A stretch of 6,199 bases of DNA from contig JAUMYR010000151.1 of assembly GCA_030528545.1 (NCBI GenBank), forward strand, positions 1 through 6,199. The letters run 5' to 3'. Below are positions 5,643 to 6,199 of the stretch, piece by piece. This DNA comes from Propionibacteriaceae bacterium (GTDB lineage Bacteria; Actinomycetota; Actinomycetes; Propionibacteriales; Propionibacteriaceae). The position numbers and the translations under genes are program-made. Within the stretch, counting starts at the first letter, position 1; every line of letters starts with the position of its first letter. The notes beneath the pieces were generated by a model. The model had not been told where the DNA came from. It worked only from the letters and a program-made list of their open reading frames with translations, and made no database searches.

Positions 5643-5902
5643 CCTATTCTGTGCCACCGCACCTAGGCCACGTCATCGATGAAGAGGCCGACAGGGTCTA
5701 CCTCATGGTCCTGCCCGATGGCGATCCGCAGGTGCTCCAGGGCACCGCATACGCCATCTGGTGTGCTGCGATCTCGGGAACCGATCCCGTCGCAGCCGTG
5801 ACAGAAGCGTTCCCGGACGAGCCGTACGACCTCGTCAGCACACAAACCATCGAGTTCATCGACCAGCTGATCGCGGCGGGTTACCTGACGGAGAGACCAT
5901 GA
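5639..5902 (+). CDS. PqqD-family protein (RiPP-recognition-element fold), paralogue 2
   Basis: An 87-residue protein with a clear PqqD pattern. It opens with a beta hairpin (HVIDEEADRVYLMVLPDG, 11-28), continues with the helix motif QVLQGTAYAIW (31-41, the 'L.gta..IW' signature) and an acidic linker, and ends with a terminal helix IEFIDQLIAAGYL (71-83). PqqD domains typically bind a peptide substrate or a partner enzyme. It is translationally coupled on both sides by ATGA overlaps, with the nucleotidyltransferase upstream and the tyrosine phosphatase downstream. It is clearly distinct in sequence from the PqqD-like protein at 4459, so this operon has two different adaptors, plausibly one for each enzyme (kinase and nucleotidyltransferase). 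The partner and peptide are not visible. Confidence 0.8.
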   Translation: MTYSVPPHLGHVIDEEADRVYLMVLPDGDPQVLQGTAYAIWCAAISGTDPVAAVTEAFPDEPYDLVSTQTIEFIDQLIAAGYLTERP

Positions 5903-6199
5903 GCGAACCATTCCACCTGTTATTCGTATGCACCGCGAACATCTGCCGGTCCCTCTATGCCGAGGGGCGCGCGCGCCAGCTTCTGCCCACCGGTAGCCCG
6001 GTGACGGTCAGCAGCGCCGGCACCCACGGTTTCGTCGGCCATTCCCTGGATGCCGACATGGCGGCCTGCCTGCTCGCCCACGGCCCACAGGCCCCTTTGC
6101 GCAGCCGCAGGCTGGATTCGGGAATCCTGAGCGAAGCCGACCTAGTGCTCACCGCAGAATCGGCACACCGCAATTTCATCGTTGAGGAGTGGCCGACCG
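5899..6199 (+). CDS. Low-molecular-weight protein-tyrosine phosphatase (3' partial)
   Basis: One hundred codons are visible before the window ends without a stop. The N terminus LLFVCTANICRS (7-18) is the LMW-PTP phosphate loop C-X5-R-S, with nucleophile C11 and R17. SSAGTHGFVGHSLDADM (38-54) and ADLVLTAESAHR (80-91) are family-typical second and third motifs. The catalytic D-P-Y/D-P-F loop expected near residues 115-125 lies outside the window. Such enzymes dephosphorylate BY-kinases of the Wzc type. Here the phosphatase is the last visible gene of the HprK-like/PqqD operon, while its presumed kinase partner is transcribed divergently at 3563. The start overlaps the preceding stop (ATGA) and GGAGAG (5890-5895) precedes it. 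Arsenate reductases share the fold, but context favours a phosphatase. Confidence 0.9.
   Translation, partial: MSEPFHLLFVCTANICRSLYAEGRARQLLPTGSPVTVSSAGTHGFVGHSLDADMAACLLAHGPQAPLRSRRLDSGILSEADLVLTAESAHRNFIVEEWPT

Overview
The window looks like part of the chromosome of a high-GC actinobacterium. GC is about 65-70% in most genes, genes abut with ATGA-type stop/start overlaps, -10 boxes of the TANNNT type sit directly on start codons (leaderless mRNAs), and a Wzz domain is fused to a bacterial tyrosine kinase. The genus cannot be named from this sequence. It is a surface- or exopolysaccharide locus carrying a phospho-regulatory or phospho-tailoring module. No rRNA, tRNA, CRISPR array, IS element or obvious rho-independent terminator was seen.

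Layout. (1) Left, plus strand, to 2083: the last 15 codons of an upstream gene that looks like a GDP-mannose 4,6-dehydratase (2-49). Next come a second, shorter enzyme of the same SDR family (51-983) and a GT4-type glycosyltransferase (980-2083). This is a nucleotide-sugar plus glycosyl-transfer block, probably making and using a GDP-6-deoxyhexose. (2) Middle, minus strand, 3563-2037: a Wzz/BY-kinase fusion with a tyrosine cluster and a proline-rich tail, the usual chain-length and export regulator of polysaccharide loci. Its 3' end overlaps the glycosyltransferase gene by 47 bp. (3) A 77-bp divergent intergenic region (3564-3640) carries two face-to-face promoters with nearly identical -10 regions. 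(4) Right, plus strand, from 3641 to the window edge: an HPr-kinase-like P-loop protein, a small PqqD-like protein, an NTP_transf_5-type nucleotidyltransferase, a second PqqD-family protein, and a low-molecular-weight tyrosine phosphatase cut off by the window end. All but one of these junctions overlap. The exception is a 44-bp gap before the nucleotidyltransferase, which may hold an internal leaderless promoter.

How the genes may work together. The kinase and the LMW phosphatase form the classical Wzc/Wzb-like pair that cycles tyrosine phosphorylation during polysaccharide assembly. The HprK-like / PqqD / nucleotidyltransferase / PqqD set is the intriguing part. Related trios occur beside exosortase and EPS loci of Gram-negative bacteria (the 'HPr-rel-A' gene set), and a kinase + PqqD-like + nucleotidyltransferase combination tailors some phosphorylated lasso peptides. 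Here there is no lasso cyclase, no leader peptidase and no visible precursor peptide. The phospho-acceptor is unknown and the system's function is undefined. This duplicated-PqqD arrangement, co-transcribed with a tyrosine phosphatase and driven back-to-back with a BY-kinase, is the best candidate for an undescribed system in the window.
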